A stretch of DNA of 64,000 nt from positions 2,604,001-2,668,000 of the forward strand of contig NZ_CP139438.1 in NCBI RefSeq assembly GCF_034258515.1. Reading direction: 5' to 3'. This stretch comes from Pseudarthrobacter oxydans. Its GTDB lineage: Bacteria; Actinomycetota; Actinomycetes; Actinomycetales; Micrococcaceae. A program made the position numbers and the translations under genes. Below are positions 43,815 through 53,309 of this stretch, piece by piece. The notes under the pieces are model-generated. The model had not been told where the DNA came from, ran no database searches, and was given only the letters and a program-made list of their open reading frames with translations. How positions within the stretch are numbered: the first letter of the stretch is position 1; the number at the start of each line of letters is the position of its first letter.

Positions 43815-45251
43815 CTAGTGCGTGTCCACGGCTTCGATCTCGGACTTGTCCTCGCCCCAGAGGGTGTGGAAAGTGCCCTCGGAGTCGACGCGGCCATAGG
43901 TGTGGGCGCCGAACAGGTCTCGCTGGCCCTGGATCAGGGCGGCAGCAACGCGCTTGCGGCGCAGGCCGTCGTAGTAGGCCAGCGAGGAGGAGAACACCGG
44001 AACGGGGATCCCCAGCTGGACGGCGGTAGCGACGACCCGGCGCCATGCCGGCAGTGCCTCGGCGATGGCCTGCGTGAAGGCCGGAGCGAACAGGAGGTTG
44101 GCCGGCTTCTCGTCCGCTGCGTAGGCCTTGGTGATGTCCTTGAGCAGCTCGGCGCGGATGATGCAGCCGGCCCGCCACAGGGAGGCGATCTCGTCCAGCT
44201 TGAGGTCCCAGCCGTACTCCTTCGCTGCCGACGTCAGCATGTCCAGGCCCTGGGCGTAGGAGACAAGCTTGGACGCGTACAGTGCCTGGCGGACGTCCTC
44301 GACGAACGTCTCCGGGATCTCCACGGATGCCTCGTTGCCGGCCAGCAGCTCCTGGCCCAGCTTGCGCTGCTCCGTCTGGGAGGACAGGGCGCGTGCGAAG
44401 ACGGATTCGGCGATGCCGGAAACCGGGGAGCCGAGCTCCAGTGCGGAGATGACGGTCCAGCGGCCGGTACCCTTCTGGCCGGCCGCGTCCACCACGACGT
44501 CGACGAACGGCTTGCCGGTCTTGGCGTCCACGTGACCCAAAACCTCGGCGGAGATCTCGATCAGGAAGGAGGAAAGCTCGCCCTTGTTCCAGTCCGCAAA
44601 GATCCTGGCCTGCTCGGCAGGCTCAATGCCGGCACCGGAACGCAGGAGGTCGAAGGCTTCGCCGATGACCTGCATGTCGGCGTATTCGATGCCGTTGTGG
44701 ACCATCTTGACGAAGTGGCCGGCGCCGTCGGTTCCCACCCAGGCGCAGCACGGTTCGCCGTCCACCTTGGCGGAGATCTTTTCCAGCAGCGGGCCCAGGG
44801 CCTTGTAGGACTCCTTGGAACCGCCGGGCATGATGGAGGGGCCGTTGAGCGCGCCCTCTTCGCCGCCCGAGACACCGACGCCCACGAAGTGCAGGTCCTT
44901 CTTGGCAAGGGCAGCTTCGCGGCGGCGGGTGTCCTCGTAGTGGGAGTTACCGGCGTCGATGATGATGTCGCCCGGTTCCAGGAGCGGCTCCAGCTGTTCG
45001 ATGACTGAGTCAACAGGCTTGCCGGCCTTGACCATGATCAGCACGCGGCGCGGCTTCTCCAGGGAATCGACAAGTTCCTGCAGGGTTTCCGTCCGGACAA
45101 AGTCGCCTTCCGAGCCGTACCTTTCCAGCAGGGCGTCGGTCTTCTCGACGGAACGGTTGTGCAGGGCAACCGTGAAGCCGTTCCTGGCGAGGTTGCGGGC
45201 GAGGTTGGCGCCCATCACCGCGAGGCCGGTGACACCGATGTGTGCAGACAT
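43815..45251 (-). CDS. gnd: 6-phosphogluconate dehydrogenase (NADP+, decarboxylating)
   Basis: A 478-residue pentose phosphate enzyme that makes ribulose 5-phosphate, CO2 and NADPH. GVTGLAVMGANLARNLARNG is the cofactor loop, IIDAGNSHYEDTRRR and GVGVSGGEEGALNGPSIMPGG the substrate site, and GAGHFVKMVHNGIEYADMQ contains the catalytic lysine. The C terminus ends in FHTLWGEDKSEIEAVDTH. MSAHIGVTG at 45249-45251 follows GGAG; the longer open frame upstream lies in the shared promoter with gntR. Confidence 0.97.
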   Translation of the reverse strand: MSAHIGVTGLAVMGANLARNLARNGFTVALHNRSVEKTDALLERYGSEGDFVRTETLQELVDSLEKPRRVLIMVKAGKPVDSVIEQLEPLLEPGDIIIDAGNSHYEDTRRREAALAKKDLHFVGVGVSGGEEGALNGPSIMPGGSKESYKALGPLLEKISAKVDGEPCCAWVGTDGAGHFVKMVHNGIEYADMQVIGEAFDLLRSGAGIEPAEQARIFADWNKGELSSFLIEISAEVLGHVDAKTGKPFVDVVVDAAGQKGTGRWTVISALELGSPVSGIAESVFARALSSQTEQRKLGQELLAGNEASVEIPETFVEDVRQALYASKLVSYAQGLDMLTSAAKEYGWDLKLDEIASLWRAGCIIRAELLKDITKAYAADEKPANLLFAPAFTQAIAEALPAWRRVVATAVQLGIPVPVFSSSLAYYDGLRRKRVAAALIQGQRDLFGAHTYGRVDSEGTFHTLWGEDKSEIEAVDTH

Positions 45252-45450
45252 CAAAACTCCAATTCGTACGTTGCGCGGATGTGCAGGGCTCCCGTTGCGT
45301 CGGAAGCACGATTGCAGACCAAGGGTCTTAATAAAGCATATATATTCGGGAGGTAACAGGAAAGTAACGCCCACCTTGTGGAAGCAATTGTGTCGCTGCG
45401 GTCCCGGCCGGCAGCCTTCCGGCCAACCCATTCACACTAGGCTTAGCTGC
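45252..45450. promoter_or_regulatory. Divergent gnd/gntR promoter region
   Basis: This 199-base gap is AT-rich around 45328-45350 (TTAATAAAGCATATATATT), unlike its surroundings, and probably holds the gnd promoter. TAGGCT at 45438-45443 is the gntR -10, seven bases before its ATG. I find no convincing GntR palindrome. Confidence 0.5.
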
Positions 45451-46176
45451 ATGACCAGCAGCCTGCACCACCGTGCCATTGAGAATCTTGGCACCCGAAT
45501 TGTCTCAGGGGAGCTGCCTGCCGGCCATATCATGCTCGCCGAAAACCTTGAGGATGAACTCGGGGTATCCAGGTCGGTGATCCGCGAGGCCGTCCGCGTG
45601 CTGCAGTCCCTCGGCCTGGTGGAGACCACCAAGCGGGTGGGCATCCGGGTATTGCCCCCGAGCCGCTGGAATCCCTTCGATCCCCAGGTCATCCGGTGGC
45701 GCCTGGCCAGTGACGCCCGCGGCGCGCAGCTTCGGTCACTTGCTGAGCTGCGGTCCGCCGTGGAGCCGGCCGCGGCCGAGCTGGCCGCCCAGAACGCGCC
45801 GGCGCCGCTGCGGCTGGAGCTGGTGGACGTCGCCCGTGCAATGCTCGACGCCGGCCGCAAGGGTGACGTGCCCCGCTTCCTTGAGCTGGACATCCAGTTC
45901 CACTCGCTGCTGCTGTCCGGCTCGGGCAACGAAATGTTTGCGAACCTCATGGGCCAGGTGGCGGAGACCCTGACGGGCCGGACCGTGCACGGACTGATGC
46001 CCGACCATCCGCACGAGGCCGCGCTCCAGTGGCACATGGACGTGGCGGAGGCAATCGCCCGGGGCGATGCTGCCACCGCCCGGGAGTCGTCAGACAAAAT
46101 CATGAGGCGGACCATGTCCCAGATGTCCGATACGTGGACCGAGCAACCCCGCGTCTTCATTCCGGTGCAGCGCTGA
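45451..46176 (+). CDS. GntR/FadR-family regulator with FCD domain
   Basis: A 241-residue regulator. The N-terminal winged helix is AIENLGTRIVSGELPAG..LEDELGVSRSVIREAVRVLQSLGLVETTKRVGIRV, followed by the helical FCD ligand domain with LELDIQFHSLLLSGSGNEMFANL and HPHEAALQWHMDVAEAI, where histidines and an aspartate bind a metal and organic acid. Its divergence from gnd and similarity to gluconate repressors (GntR1 of Corynebacterium) suggest control by gluconate. ATG 45451 has no SD and follows TAGGCT by seven bases. A longer open frame runs antisense to gnd and is not used. Confidence 0.88.
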   Translation: MTSSLHHRAIENLGTRIVSGELPAGHIMLAENLEDELGVSRSVIREAVRVLQSLGLVETTKRVGIRVLPPSRWNPFDPQVIRWRLASDARGAQLRSLAELRSAVEPAAAELAAQNAPAPLRLELVDVARAMLDAGRKGDVPRFLELDIQFHSLLLSGSGNEMFANLMGQVAETLTGRTVHGLMPDHPHEAALQWHMDVAEAIARGDAATARESSDKIMRRTMSQMSDTWTEQPRVFIPVQR

Positions 46177-46229
46177 CACCGCTGCGTCGACTTTTTGTTT
46201 CCAGAGGTTCACGGTATATTCAACCCAGG

Positions 46230-46272
46230 CCCTCCACCGCGGCATCCCCCAATAGTCGCGGTGGAGGGTTTT
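46230..46272 (+). terminator. gntR terminator
   Basis: Stem CCCTCCACCGCG (46230-46241) / CGCGGTGGAGGG (46257-46268) with a 15-base loop and TTTT tail. Confidence 0.82.
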
Positions 46273-46310
46273 CCAATGCCCGGAGCCCGCCGCCGGCCGG
46301 CACGATTCGC

Positions 46311-46601
46311 CTAGGCAGCGTCGGCAAGGGCTTCCCTGAGACGCCAGCCCCCACCCAGCCCGTCCCGCTCAAGGAGCATGGTGGTCAGGGCGGAGCCGGC
46401 GTTCCTTCCCAGCCTCACCTGAAGCTGCAGGACCTCGACATCCACACGACTAAGGCCCTTAGGCATCCTGCGGCGCGTCTCCCACCATTTGACCCGCTCA
46501 AACCACCGGACCGGTTCCGCGCCCACGGCCCATTCCCTGCCATTGCAGAGCACCGCCGCGGGCCTGCCGTCCGTCCCCGTCCGCACAATCACGTGTTCCA
46601 T
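46311..46601 (-). CDS. Small conserved protein, DUF6504-like
   Basis: A 96-residue basic protein: VIVRTGTDGRPAAVLCNGREWAVGAEPVRWFERVKWWETRRRM then VDVEVLQLQVRL and WRLREALADA. The pattern of short beta strands with WxRxxWW resembles DUF6504, a family found next to Y-family polymerase genes in other actinobacteria. No such genes are here. ATG 46599-46601 has TAGCTT six bases upstream. Family assignment is from pattern memory only. Confidence 0.65.
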   Translation of the reverse strand: MEHVIVRTGTDGRPAAVLCNGREWAVGAEPVRWFERVKWWETRRRMPKGLSRVDVEVLQLQVRLGRNAGSALTTMLLERDGLGGGWRLREALADAA

Positions 46602-46607
46602 TCCTGC

Positions 46608-46613
46608 AAGCTA
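46608..46613 (-). promoter_or_regulatory. Leaderless -10 for the DUF6504-like gene
   Basis: TAGCTT, six bases, then ATG 46601. Confidence 0.5.
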
Positions 46614-46669
46614 TGGCAGGGGTCGGACATTCGGGGAAGAGCCCGGATTCCTGGCGGGGCGGGGCAACG

Positions 46670-46714
46670 CAAAAGCCCCGCCACTTCCACCTGAGGGCGG
46701 AAACTGCGGGGCTT
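46670..46714 (-). terminator. tRNA-Val terminator
   Basis: Arms AAGCCCCGC (46673-46681) and GCGGGGCTT (46706-46714) around a 24-base loop, with TTTTGC following on the minus strand. It begins just past the tRNA 3' end. Confidence 0.75.
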
Positions 46715-46719
46715 GCGTG

Positions 46720-46792
46720 TGGGTCCTACCGGGATCGAACCGATGACATCCACGGTGTAAACGTGGCGCTCTACCAGCTGAGCTAAAGACCC
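46720..46792 (-). tRNA. tRNA-Val (anticodon UAC)
   Basis: Minus-strand cloverleaf: acceptor GGGTCTT / AGGACCC with one T-G pair, D arm AGCTCAGCTGGTAGAGC, anticodon loop TTTACAC (TAC) on CCACG/CGTGG, T arm ATCGGTTCGATCCCGGT. Discriminator A, CCA not encoded. Confidence 0.96.
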
Positions 46793-46899
46793 AAAGTGGC
46801 CGGACCGGGCACTGCTGCGCCCTGACCAACGAACATAGACTCTACCCGACATCGGCCCCCGAATGCGAATCGACCGCTGAAGGGCACTGCGGCCTGCCC

Positions 46900-47775
46900 T
46901 TAGACGGGCGGGAGCTCCGACGCCAGCCAGGTCAGCGATTCACTGACGCCCGCCTCAAGCTTGATGGTTGCTTTGTCATCCCCGCGGGTTGCTCCCCTGT
47001 TGATAATGACCACCGGCTTGCCCTCCTTGGCGGCGTGCCTGACAAAGCGCAGGCCGCTCATTACCGTCAGTGACGATCCCGCAACAACCAGGGCTGCGGC
47101 ATCATCGACCATCCGGTAGGAGATTTCGACCCGGTCCTTGGGCACGTTCTCACCGAAGTACACGAAGTCGGGCTTCAGCATTCCTCCGCAGGCGGGGCAG
47201 GCCGCCACCACAAAACTGCTGATCAACGCCTGGTCTTCCACCGTGGAATCGGCGTCCGGTGCCATCTCCACCAGCCCCGTCTGTGCCGCCCGGTCCAGGA
47301 AATCCGGGTTCAGCTCCTCGAGGATTCCTGCCAGCAGACGCCGCGTATAGGTCCGGCGGCAATTCAGGCAGACAACCTGGTCATACCTGCCATGGAGGTC
47401 GACGACGTTAACGCTGCCGGCGTCCTGGTGCAGGCGGTCCACATTCTGGGTGATGAGGCCGGTGAGGTGTCCCCTGCGTTCAAGCTCCGCCGCGGCGAGG
47501 TGGCCCTGGTTCGGATCCGCGCGCCGCAGGTGGGACCAGCCGATGTGGTTCCTCGCCCAGTATCGCTGGCGGTTGGCGGACGCCTTGACGAACTCCTGGT
47601 AGGTCATGGGCGAACGAGGGGGCGAACCGGGTCCCCGGTAGTCCGGGATCCCGGAGTCGGTACTGAGTCCGGCCCCGGTGAGCAGCGCGAAACGGTCCCC
47701 TGCCAGTACGTCCCGGATCCGGACCAGGACGTCAAGCTCTTCTGCGGACGGGGGTCCGGCAGGCACTGGCGGCAT
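46900..47775 (-). CDS. Sir2-family NAD-dependent protein deacylase
   Basis: A sirtuin of about 291 residues that removes acyl groups from lysines using NAD. The NAD loop is LTGAGLSTDSGIPDYRG, the catalytic part is LITQNVDRLHQDAGS and VVDLHGRYDQVVC (active-site His in LHG), and zinc cysteines are CLNC and CPAC. The Rossmann closing loop is VVAGSSLTVMSG. I start at ATG 47773-47775 (MPPVPAGPPS); GTG 47820 would add 15 residues and sit six bases after the peroxiredoxin stop. It is last in a run with ahpE and DUF3052. Substrates unknown. Confidence 0.9.
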   Translation of the reverse strand: MPPVPAGPPSAEELDVLVRIRDVLAGDRFALLTGAGLSTDSGIPDYRGPGSPPRSPMTYQEFVKASANRQRYWARNHIGWSHLRRADPNQGHLAAAELERRGHLTGLITQNVDRLHQDAGSVNVVDLHGRYDQVVCLNCRRTYTRRLLAGILEELNPDFLDRAAQTGLVEMAPDADSTVEDQALISSFVVAACPACGGMLKPDFVYFGENVPKDRVEISYRMVDDAAALVVAGSSLTVMSGLRFVRHAAKEGKPVVIINRGATRGDDKATIKLEAGVSESLTWLASELPPV

Positions 47776-47826
47776 GCTCGCGAAGCCTGTGAGGCCCACA
47801 CCATGCCGCTGCCCGCCCACGTGGAG

Positions 47827-48321
47827 TCAGGCCTTTTCGAGCCCGGCAAGTGCCGTGCGGTATTCCCCGAGGTCCCGGGCCTGGCCCCGCGGATTCACCA
47901 CGCTGTACCGGATGGTTCCGCCCGCATCGATGATGAAGGTGCCCCGCCGTGCCATGCCGCTGTCGGCGTCGAACACCCCATACAGCCTGGCGACCTCGCC
48001 ATGCGGCCAGAAGTCCGCGAGCAGGTCGAAGCTGTACCGTTCCTGGGCAGCATAGGCCCTGAGGCTGAATTTGCTGTCCACTGAGACGGCCAGGACGGTG
48101 GCGTTCGCATCCTGGAACAGCGCGAGGTTATCCCGCAGTTCGCAGAGCTCACCGGTGCAGATACCGGAGAATGCAAAGGGATAGAACACAAGGACCACGT
48201 TCTGGCCCCGGAAGGAGGACAACCTGACCGGCTCACCGTATTGGTTAACGAGTTCGAAGTCAGGTGCGGCCCCACCGACCGCGGGGACAGCTACGGCGGC
48301 AGCGGCAAGCGCTGCCGTCAC
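47827..48321 (-). CDS. AhpE/BCP-type peroxiredoxin
   Basis: A 164-residue peroxiredoxin reducing peroxides. FYPFAFSGICTGELCELRDNL has the peroxidatic Cys55; SFDLLADFWPHGEVARLYGVFD and RRGTFIIDAGGTIRYSVV match mycobacterial AhpE. A second cysteine, Cys60, lies five residues on, as in E. coli BCP, whereas M. tuberculosis AhpE has only one. So the recycling route may differ. GTG 48319-48321 overlaps the DUF3052 stop (GTGA) with AGGAAG upstream. The AhpE-aceE proximity is also seen in mycobacteria. Confidence 0.9.
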   Translation of the reverse strand: MTAALAAAAVAVPAVGGAAPDFELVNQYGEPVRLSSFRGQNVVLVFYPFAFSGICTGELCELRDNLALFQDANATVLAVSVDSKFSLRAYAAQERYSFDLLADFWPHGEVARLYGVFDADSGMARRGTFIIDAGGTIRYSVVNPRGQARDLGEYRTALAGLEKA

Positions 48322-48737
48322 TTGTTCTTCCTGCTCACCAGCCGCGTTGCGCTCCAGTCCTTGGACACGCCCGCTGAGGTGGTAACGTGCAGCCCGGCCG
48401 TCGGCGCTGCCTCCTGGATGTCTGCCGGGGAGACATATCCAGCCCGGCCGGACTTGGGTGTCAGCACCCACACCACGCCGTTTTCGCTCAGCGTGGTCAG
48501 CGAATCCATCAGACTGTCAACGAGGTCTCCGTCGCCGTCGCGCCACCAGAAGATGACGGCGTCCGCCACTTCATGGTCGTCCTCGTCCAGCAGCTCAGAA
48601 CCGGTGAGGTCCTCAATATCGTCACGCAAGTCGAAATCGACGTCGTCGTCGTAACCGAACTCCTGAATCAGATCCCCGTTCTTGAAACCCAATTTTTCCG
48701 CCACATTTACCGAAGTGGCGGCGTCGGCCTCGCTCAC
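48318..48737 (-). CDS. DUF3052 family protein
   Basis: A 139-residue actinobacterial protein of unknown function. It has SVNVAEKLGFKNGDLIQEFGYDDDVDFDLRDDIEDLTGSELLDEDD followed by VADAVIFWWRDGDGDLVDSLMDSL and VLTPKSGRAGYVSPADIQEAAPTAG, an alpha/beta fold reminiscent of small methyltransferase- or nucleotide-like cores but without a known active site. GTG 48735-48737 has GGAGGT upstream. Its stop overlaps the peroxiredoxin GTG. It is divergent from aceE, a layout common in actinobacteria. Confidence 0.88.
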   Translation of the reverse strand: MSEADAATSVNVAEKLGFKNGDLIQEFGYDDDVDFDLRDDIEDLTGSELLDEDDHEVADAVIFWWRDGDGDLVDSLMDSLTTLSENGVVWVLTPKSGRAGYVSPADIQEAAPTAGLHVTTSAGVSKDWSATRLVSRKNK

Positions 48738-49165
48738 GTGTACCTCCAATGCCTCATATATGCAGTGCGCATAGTGATTTCCATTACTCCCAAGCCAACA
48801 CCCTTTGTGCCTGAGCTTCAAGCTGCCGCCCCCGCGATGCGCCATATTCTGCGTCACATCAGGTTCGTCCAGCCCGCTGCCCAGCGGCTTTTCGTCACAC
48901 AACCAGTATGACGGCGAAATACAACTGGGCCGCCCAAGCCGCGGCTACGCATCGCGTAAGGGACAGAGTTAGAGTGGCAGGTGACAACTATGCCTGCGGG
49001 GCAACAACCCTGTAACTCCAATGCAGACGTAGGAAAACTTAGGACCCTGCCCGGCACACATGACCGGGCTGTTGTAACCGATACGTCGCACACGGCGTAC
49101 GTACGCCGGGCGGTCACCCTGCCCGGCCTGAGTGCGCCACCAATGCGCGCAAAGAGAGGTTGGAC
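48738..49165. promoter_or_regulatory. Divergent DUF3052/aceE promoter region (428 bases, no gene)
   Basis: No convincing small gene is present. TAGAGT at 48970-48975 is a possible distant aceE -10, which would give a leader of nearly 190 bases. A 16-base perfect palindrome lies at 49093-49108. The rest shows no repeats or tRNA. Confidence 0.5.
49093..49108. promoter_or_regulatory. Perfect palindrome before aceE
   Basis: CGGCGTACGTACGCCG is self-complementary over all 16 bases, 57 bases before the aceE start. It is a candidate operator. The binding protein is unknown. Confidence 0.5.
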
Positions 49166-51907
49166 GTGGCTGCAGGAGAAGATACCTCCCATATCCTCAG
49201 CGGGTTGACTAACCAGCTGCCTGATCGTGATCCCGAAGAGACTGCCGAGTGGGTTGAGTCCCTGGATGCATTGATCAGGGAACAGGGCACCGAGCGTGCC
49301 CAATTCATCATGCGGAGCCTGCTGCAGCGTGCCGGCGCGCAGAGCGTCGGGGTGCCGATGGTGACCACCACCGATTACGTGAACACCATCCCGGTGGACC
49401 AGGAAGCGGAATTCCCGGGCAACGAGGAATTCGAGCGCCGTTACCGGGCCTACATGCGCTGGAACGCTGCGGTGATGGTCCACCGGGCCCAGCGGGCGAA
49501 CATCGGGGTGGGCGGACACATCTCCACCTATGCCGGGGCCGCGACCCTGTACGAGGTCGGGTTCAACCACTTCTTCCGGGGCAAGGACCACCCCGGCGGC
49601 GGGGACCAGGTCTTCTTCCAGGGCCACGCCTCCCCCGGCATGTACGCCCGCGCGTTCATGGAAGGCCGGCTCTCCGAGGAGGACCTGGACGGGTTCCGGC
49701 AGGAAAAGTCCCGCGAGGGCCACGCCCTGTCCTCCTACCCGCACCCGCGCCTGATGCCGCACTTCTGGGAATTCCCCACCGTGTCCATGGGCATCGGGCC
49801 GATGAACGCGATCTACCAGGCCCAGTCCAACCGGTACCTGCACAACCGCGGCCTGAAGGACACCAGTGACCAGCAGGTCTGGGCGTTCCTCGGCGACGGC
49901 GAAATGGACGAGCCCGAGTCCCGCGGCCTGCTCCAGCTCGCCGCGAACGAGAACCTGGACAACCTCAACTTCGTGATCAACTGCAACCTCCAGCGCCTGG
50001 ACGGGCCGGTCCGGGGCAACGGCAAGATCATGCAGGAACTCGAAGCGTTCTTCCGCGGTGCGGGCTGGAACGTGATCAAGGTCGTCTGGGGCCGGGAATG
50101 GGACGACCTCCTCACCAAGGACACCGACGGGTCGCTGGTGAAGATCATGAACGAAACCCCCGACGGGGACTACCAGACCTACAAGGCCGAATCCGGCGGG
50201 TTCGTCCGCGAACACTTCTTCGGCAAGACCCCGCAGACCAAGGACATGGTCGCGGACCTCACCGATGACCAGATCTGGAACCTCAAGCGCGGCGGCCACG
50301 ACTACCGCAAGGTCTACGCCGCCTACAAGGCAGCCACCGAATTCAAGGGCAAGCCCACCGTCATCCTGGCCAAGACCGTCAAGGGCTACGGCCTCGGACC
50401 GCACTTCGAGGGCCGCAACGCGACCCACCAGATGAAGAAACTCACCCTGGATGACCTGAAGAAGTTCCGCGACCACCTGCGGATCCCTATCACGGACGAA
50501 CAGCTCGAAAAAGACCTGTACCAGCCCCCGTACTACCACCCCGGCAACGACGCTCCCGAAATCAAATACATGATGGAGCGCCGCGCAGCCCTGGGCGGGG
50601 CCGTCCCGGAACGACGGTCCAAGCACGCCGAGATCACCTTGCCGGACGCGAAGTCCTACGAGGTCGCCAAGCGGGGCTCGGGCAAGCAGCAGGCCGCCAC
50701 CACCATGGCCTTCGTGCGCCTGCTCAAGGACCTGATGCGGGACAAGAACTTCGGCAAGCACATCGCCCCGATCATCCCCGACGAGGCCCGCACGTTCGGC
50801 ATGGACGCGTTCTTCCCCACGGCCAAGATCTACAACCCCAAGGGCCAGAACTACCTCTCCGTGGACCGCGACCTCGTCCTGGCGTACAAGGAATCCGCCC
50901 AAGGCCAGCTGATCCACCCCGGCATCAACGAAGCCGGCGCCGTCGCAGCCTTCACCGCCGCCGGCACCGCCTACGCCACCCACGGCGTGCCCCTGGTCCC
51001 GGTCTACGTGTTCTACTCCATGTTCGGCTTCCAGCGCACCGGCGACGCCTTCTGGGCCGCAGCCGACCAAATGACCCGCGGCTTCATCATCGGCGCCACC
51101 GCAGGACGGACCACCCTCACCGGCGAAGGCCTCCAGCACGCCGACGGCCACTCCCCCCTGCTCGCCTCCACCAACCCCGCCGTCGTCACCTACGACCCCG
51201 CCTACGGCTACGAAATGGGCCACATCATCCGCGACGGCATCGAACGCATGTACGGGCCGGACTCGGAAGACCGGAACCTGATGTACTACCTCACCGTGTA
51301 CAACGAGCCGATCACCCAGCCCGCAGAACCCGAGGAACTCGACGTCGAGGGCGTCATCAAGGGCATCTACCTGCTCGCCCCGGCAAAGATCGACGGTCCC
51401 CGGACCCAGATCCTCGCCTCCGGCGTGTCGGTGCCCTGGGCCATCGAAGCCCAGCGGATCCTCGCAGAAGACTGGTCCGTGTCAGCAGACGTCTGGTCCG
51501 TCACGTCCTGGAACGAACTGCGCCGCGACGGCCTCGCCGCCGAAGAGGAAGCCTTCCTCAACCCCGGCGAACCCGCCCGCGTCCCCTTCGTCACCCGGCA
51601 GCTCGAAGGAGCCACCGGACCCGTCGTCGCCGTGTCCGACTACATGAAAGCCGTCCCCGACCAGATCCGGCAATTCGTGCCCAACGAATTCGCCACCCTC
51701 GGCGCCGACGGCTTCGGCTTCTCCGACACCCGCGCCGCCGCCCGCCGCTTCTTCAAGAACGACACCCACTCCATCGTGGTGCGTTCACTGGAGATGCTCG
51801 CGCGCCGCGGTGAAGTGGATTCGCAGGCTCCGATCAAGGCGATTGAGAAGTACAGGCTCCACAACGTCAATGCCGGCACCACCGGCAACGCCGGCGGCGA
51901 GGCTTAG
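49166..51907 (+). CDS. aceE: Pyruvate dehydrogenase E1 component, homodimeric
   Basis: A 913-residue ThDP enzyme that decarboxylates pyruvate and acetylates the E2 lipoyl group, giving acetyl-CoA. The homodimeric AceE type is shown by length and by [21 protein letters not shown], the ThDP-Mg motif [32 protein letters not shown] (GDGx26NCN), and [13 protein letters not shown] in the transketolase-like second half. GTG 49166 has GAGAGG upstream; TTG two codons earlier lies too close to it. The fatty acid synthesis genes follow. E2 and E3 are not in the window. Confidence 0.97.
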   Translation: MAAGEDTSHILSGLTNQLPDRDPEETAEWVESLDALIREQGTERAQFIMRSLLQRAGAQSVGVPMVTTTDYVNTIPVDQEAEFPGNEEFERRYRAYMRWNAAVMVHRAQRANIGVGGHISTYAGAATLYEVGFNHFFRGKDHPGGGDQVFFQGHASPGMYARAFMEGRLSEEDLDGFRQEKSREGHALSSYPHPRLMPHFWEFPTVSMGIGPMNAIYQAQSNRYLHNRGLKDTSDQQVWAFLGDGEMDEPESRGLLQLAANENLDNLNFVINCNLQRLDGPVRGNGKIMQELEAFFRGAGWNVIKVVWGREWDDLLTKDTDGSLVKIMNETPDGDYQTYKAESGGFVREHFFGKTPQTKDMVADLTDDQIWNLKRGGHDYRKVYAAYKAATEFKGKPTVILAKTVKGYGLGPHFEGRNATHQMKKLTLDDLKKFRDHLRIPITDEQLEKDLYQPPYYHPGNDAPEIKYMMERRAALGGAVPERRSKHAEITLPDAKSYEVAKRGSGKQQAATTMAFVRLLKDLMRDKNFGKHIAPIIPDEARTFGMDAFFPTAKIYNPKGQNYLSVDRDLVLAYKESAQGQLIHPGINEAGAVAAFTAAGTAYATHGVPLVPVYVFYSMFGFQRTGDAFWAAADQMTRGFIIGATAGRTTLTGEGLQHADGHSPLLASTNPAVVTYDPAYGYEMGHIIRDGIERMYGPDSEDRNLMYYLTVYNEPITQPAEPEELDVEGVIKGIYLLAPAKIDGPRTQILASGVSVPWAIEAQRILAEDWSVSADVWSVTSWNELRRDGLAAEEEAFLNPGEPARVPFVTRQLEGATGPVVAVSDYMKAVPDQIRQFVPNEFATLGADGFGFSDTRAAARRFFKNDTHSIVVRSLEMLARRGEVDSQAPIKAIEKYRLHNVNAGTTGNAGGEA

Positions 51908-51928
51908 CACCTCCCCGCAGTAGAACCG

Positions 51929-51966
51929 CGACGGCGGCTCCCTCCGAAAGGCGGGGGCCGCCGTCG
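51929..51966 (+). terminator. aceE terminator
   Basis: Stem CGACGGCGGC (51929-51938) / GCCGCCGTCG (51957-51966), then TCCGTTTCGG. It divides aceE from the regulator gene. Confidence 0.65.
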
Positions 51967-52049
51967 TCCGTTTCGGCAGGAGTGTCCTGTGACGCAGGCC
52001 AATGCGCATTGTAGCCTTTGCACAAATGGAGGTTGCGCGGCGGGGCCCG

Positions 52050-52055
52050 TATGCT
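52050..52055 (+). promoter_or_regulatory. Leaderless -10 for the FasR-like gene
   Basis: TATGCT, six bases, then ATG 52062. No SD is present. Confidence 0.5.
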
Positions 52056-52061
52056 CAGAGA

Positions 52062-53306
52062 ATGCCAGCACCTGCCACCCCGTCCGCCAAGCGCAAACCG
52101 TCCACGCCCAGGGTCACGCCGGAGAAATCCGAGACGCTGAAGAAACTGCGGGCAAACGTGGGCCAGCTGTCCACCACCACCATGCGCGAGCTGGAAAAGT
52201 CGCTGCCTTGGTACAGCCGGCTCAGCTCGGACGAACGCTCGGCCCTGGGCATGGTGGCCCAGAACGGCATCGCCGCTTTTGTCACCTGGTACGAGCGGCC
52301 AAGCTCGCCGTCGTGGATCCTCACGGACGTCTTCGGCACCGCGCCCACCGAACTGACCCGGTCCATCAGCCTGCAGAAGGCGCTGCAGCTGATCCGGATC
52401 GTCGTCGAGGTGGTGGAGGACCAGGTTCCCGTGATTGCGCCGGAAGCTGACCAGCCATCACTGCGGGAAGCAGTGTTGAGGTACTCGCGGGAAGTCGCTT
52501 TCGCTGCCGCCGACGTCTACGCCCGGGCCGCCGAATCCCGCGGTTCCTGGGACACCCGGCTCGAAGCCCTCATCGTGGACGCCATCCTGCGCGGGGAAAA
52601 CACGGACGCCCTGCGCTCCAGGATCGCGGCACTGGGCTGGAAGGCGCAGGAGCGCTTCACCGTCATGGTGGGCAATTCTCCCTCGGAGCCCAGCGCCAGC
52701 TACGTCAGCGAGCTGCGCCGGATGGCCGGCCGGTATGCGGAGGACGCCCTGGTGGGCATCCAGGGCGACCGGCTCATCCTCATCCTGGGTGGCGTCCAGG
52801 ACCGGGAAACCGCGTATGTGAAGCTCAGCGAAATGTTTGCGCCCGGGCCGGTGGTGTACGGCCCGGAGGCCGGTTCCCTGCTGGAAGCCAGCGGATCGGC
52901 CCAGTCGGCCTTCGCCGGGCTGACAGCGGCCAGGGCATGGCCCGCCGCGCCGCGTCCGGTGGCCGCAGACGATCTGCTCCCGGAACGCGTCATCTCCGGG
53001 GACGACGCCGCGCGCCGTTCCCTCGTCAAGAACATCTACCGCCCGTTGCTGGCGGCGTCCAACGGCCTGGTGGAGACCCTGGGAACCTACCTGGAACTGG
53101 GCCATTCGCTGGAGGCAACGGCGCGGGAACTCTTCGTCCATGCCAACACCGTCCGGTACCGGCTCAAGCGTGTCTGTGACGTCACAGGCTGGGATCCGCT
53201 CCTGCCCAGGGAAGCCTTTGTCCTGCAGGCTGCGCTCGTGGTGGGGCGTCTTTCCGCCCCGCCTAAAGCTGCCGCGGAGCGCCTGCCGTCCCGGAATCAA
53301 GCCTAA
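52062..53306 (+). CDS. fasR: PucR/CdaR-type regulator, FasR-like
   Basis: A 414-residue regulator with a C-terminal PucR helix-turn-helix (ETLGTYLELGHSLEATARELFVHANTVRYRLKRVCDVTGWDP). The middle resembles the GGDEF-like/CdaR region (RFTVMVGN...ALVGIQGDRLILILGG). In Streptomyces coelicolor a PucR-type protein named FasR sits before fabD and activates the fab operon; M. tuberculosis Rv2242 occupies the same place. Here it lies between aceE and fabD with an inverted repeat downstream. The name is by position and family, not proof. ATG 52062 is six bases after TATGCT. Confidence 0.87.
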   Translation: MPAPATPSAKRKPSTPRVTPEKSETLKKLRANVGQLSTTTMRELEKSLPWYSRLSSDERSALGMVAQNGIAAFVTWYERPSSPSWILTDVFGTAPTELTRSISLQKALQLIRIVVEVVEDQVPVIAPEADQPSLREAVLRYSREVAFAAADVYARAAESRGSWDTRLEALIVDAILRGENTDALRSRIAALGWKAQERFTVMVGNSPSEPSASYVSELRRMAGRYAEDALVGIQGDRLILILGGVQDRETAYVKLSEMFAPGPVVYGPEAGSLLEASGSAQSAFAGLTAARAWPAAPRPVAADDLLPERVISGDDAARRSLVKNIYRPLLAASNGLVETLGTYLELGHSLEATARELFVHANTVRYRLKRVCDVTGWDPLLPREAFVLQAALVVGRLSAPPKAAAERLPSRNQA

Positions 53307-53309
53307 GGC

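Noticed and set aside
48854..51223. A 789-residue minus-strand open frame antisense to aceE.
   Set aside because: aceE is unambiguous on the plus strand; the antisense frame shows no domain, only the composition expected from codon bias.
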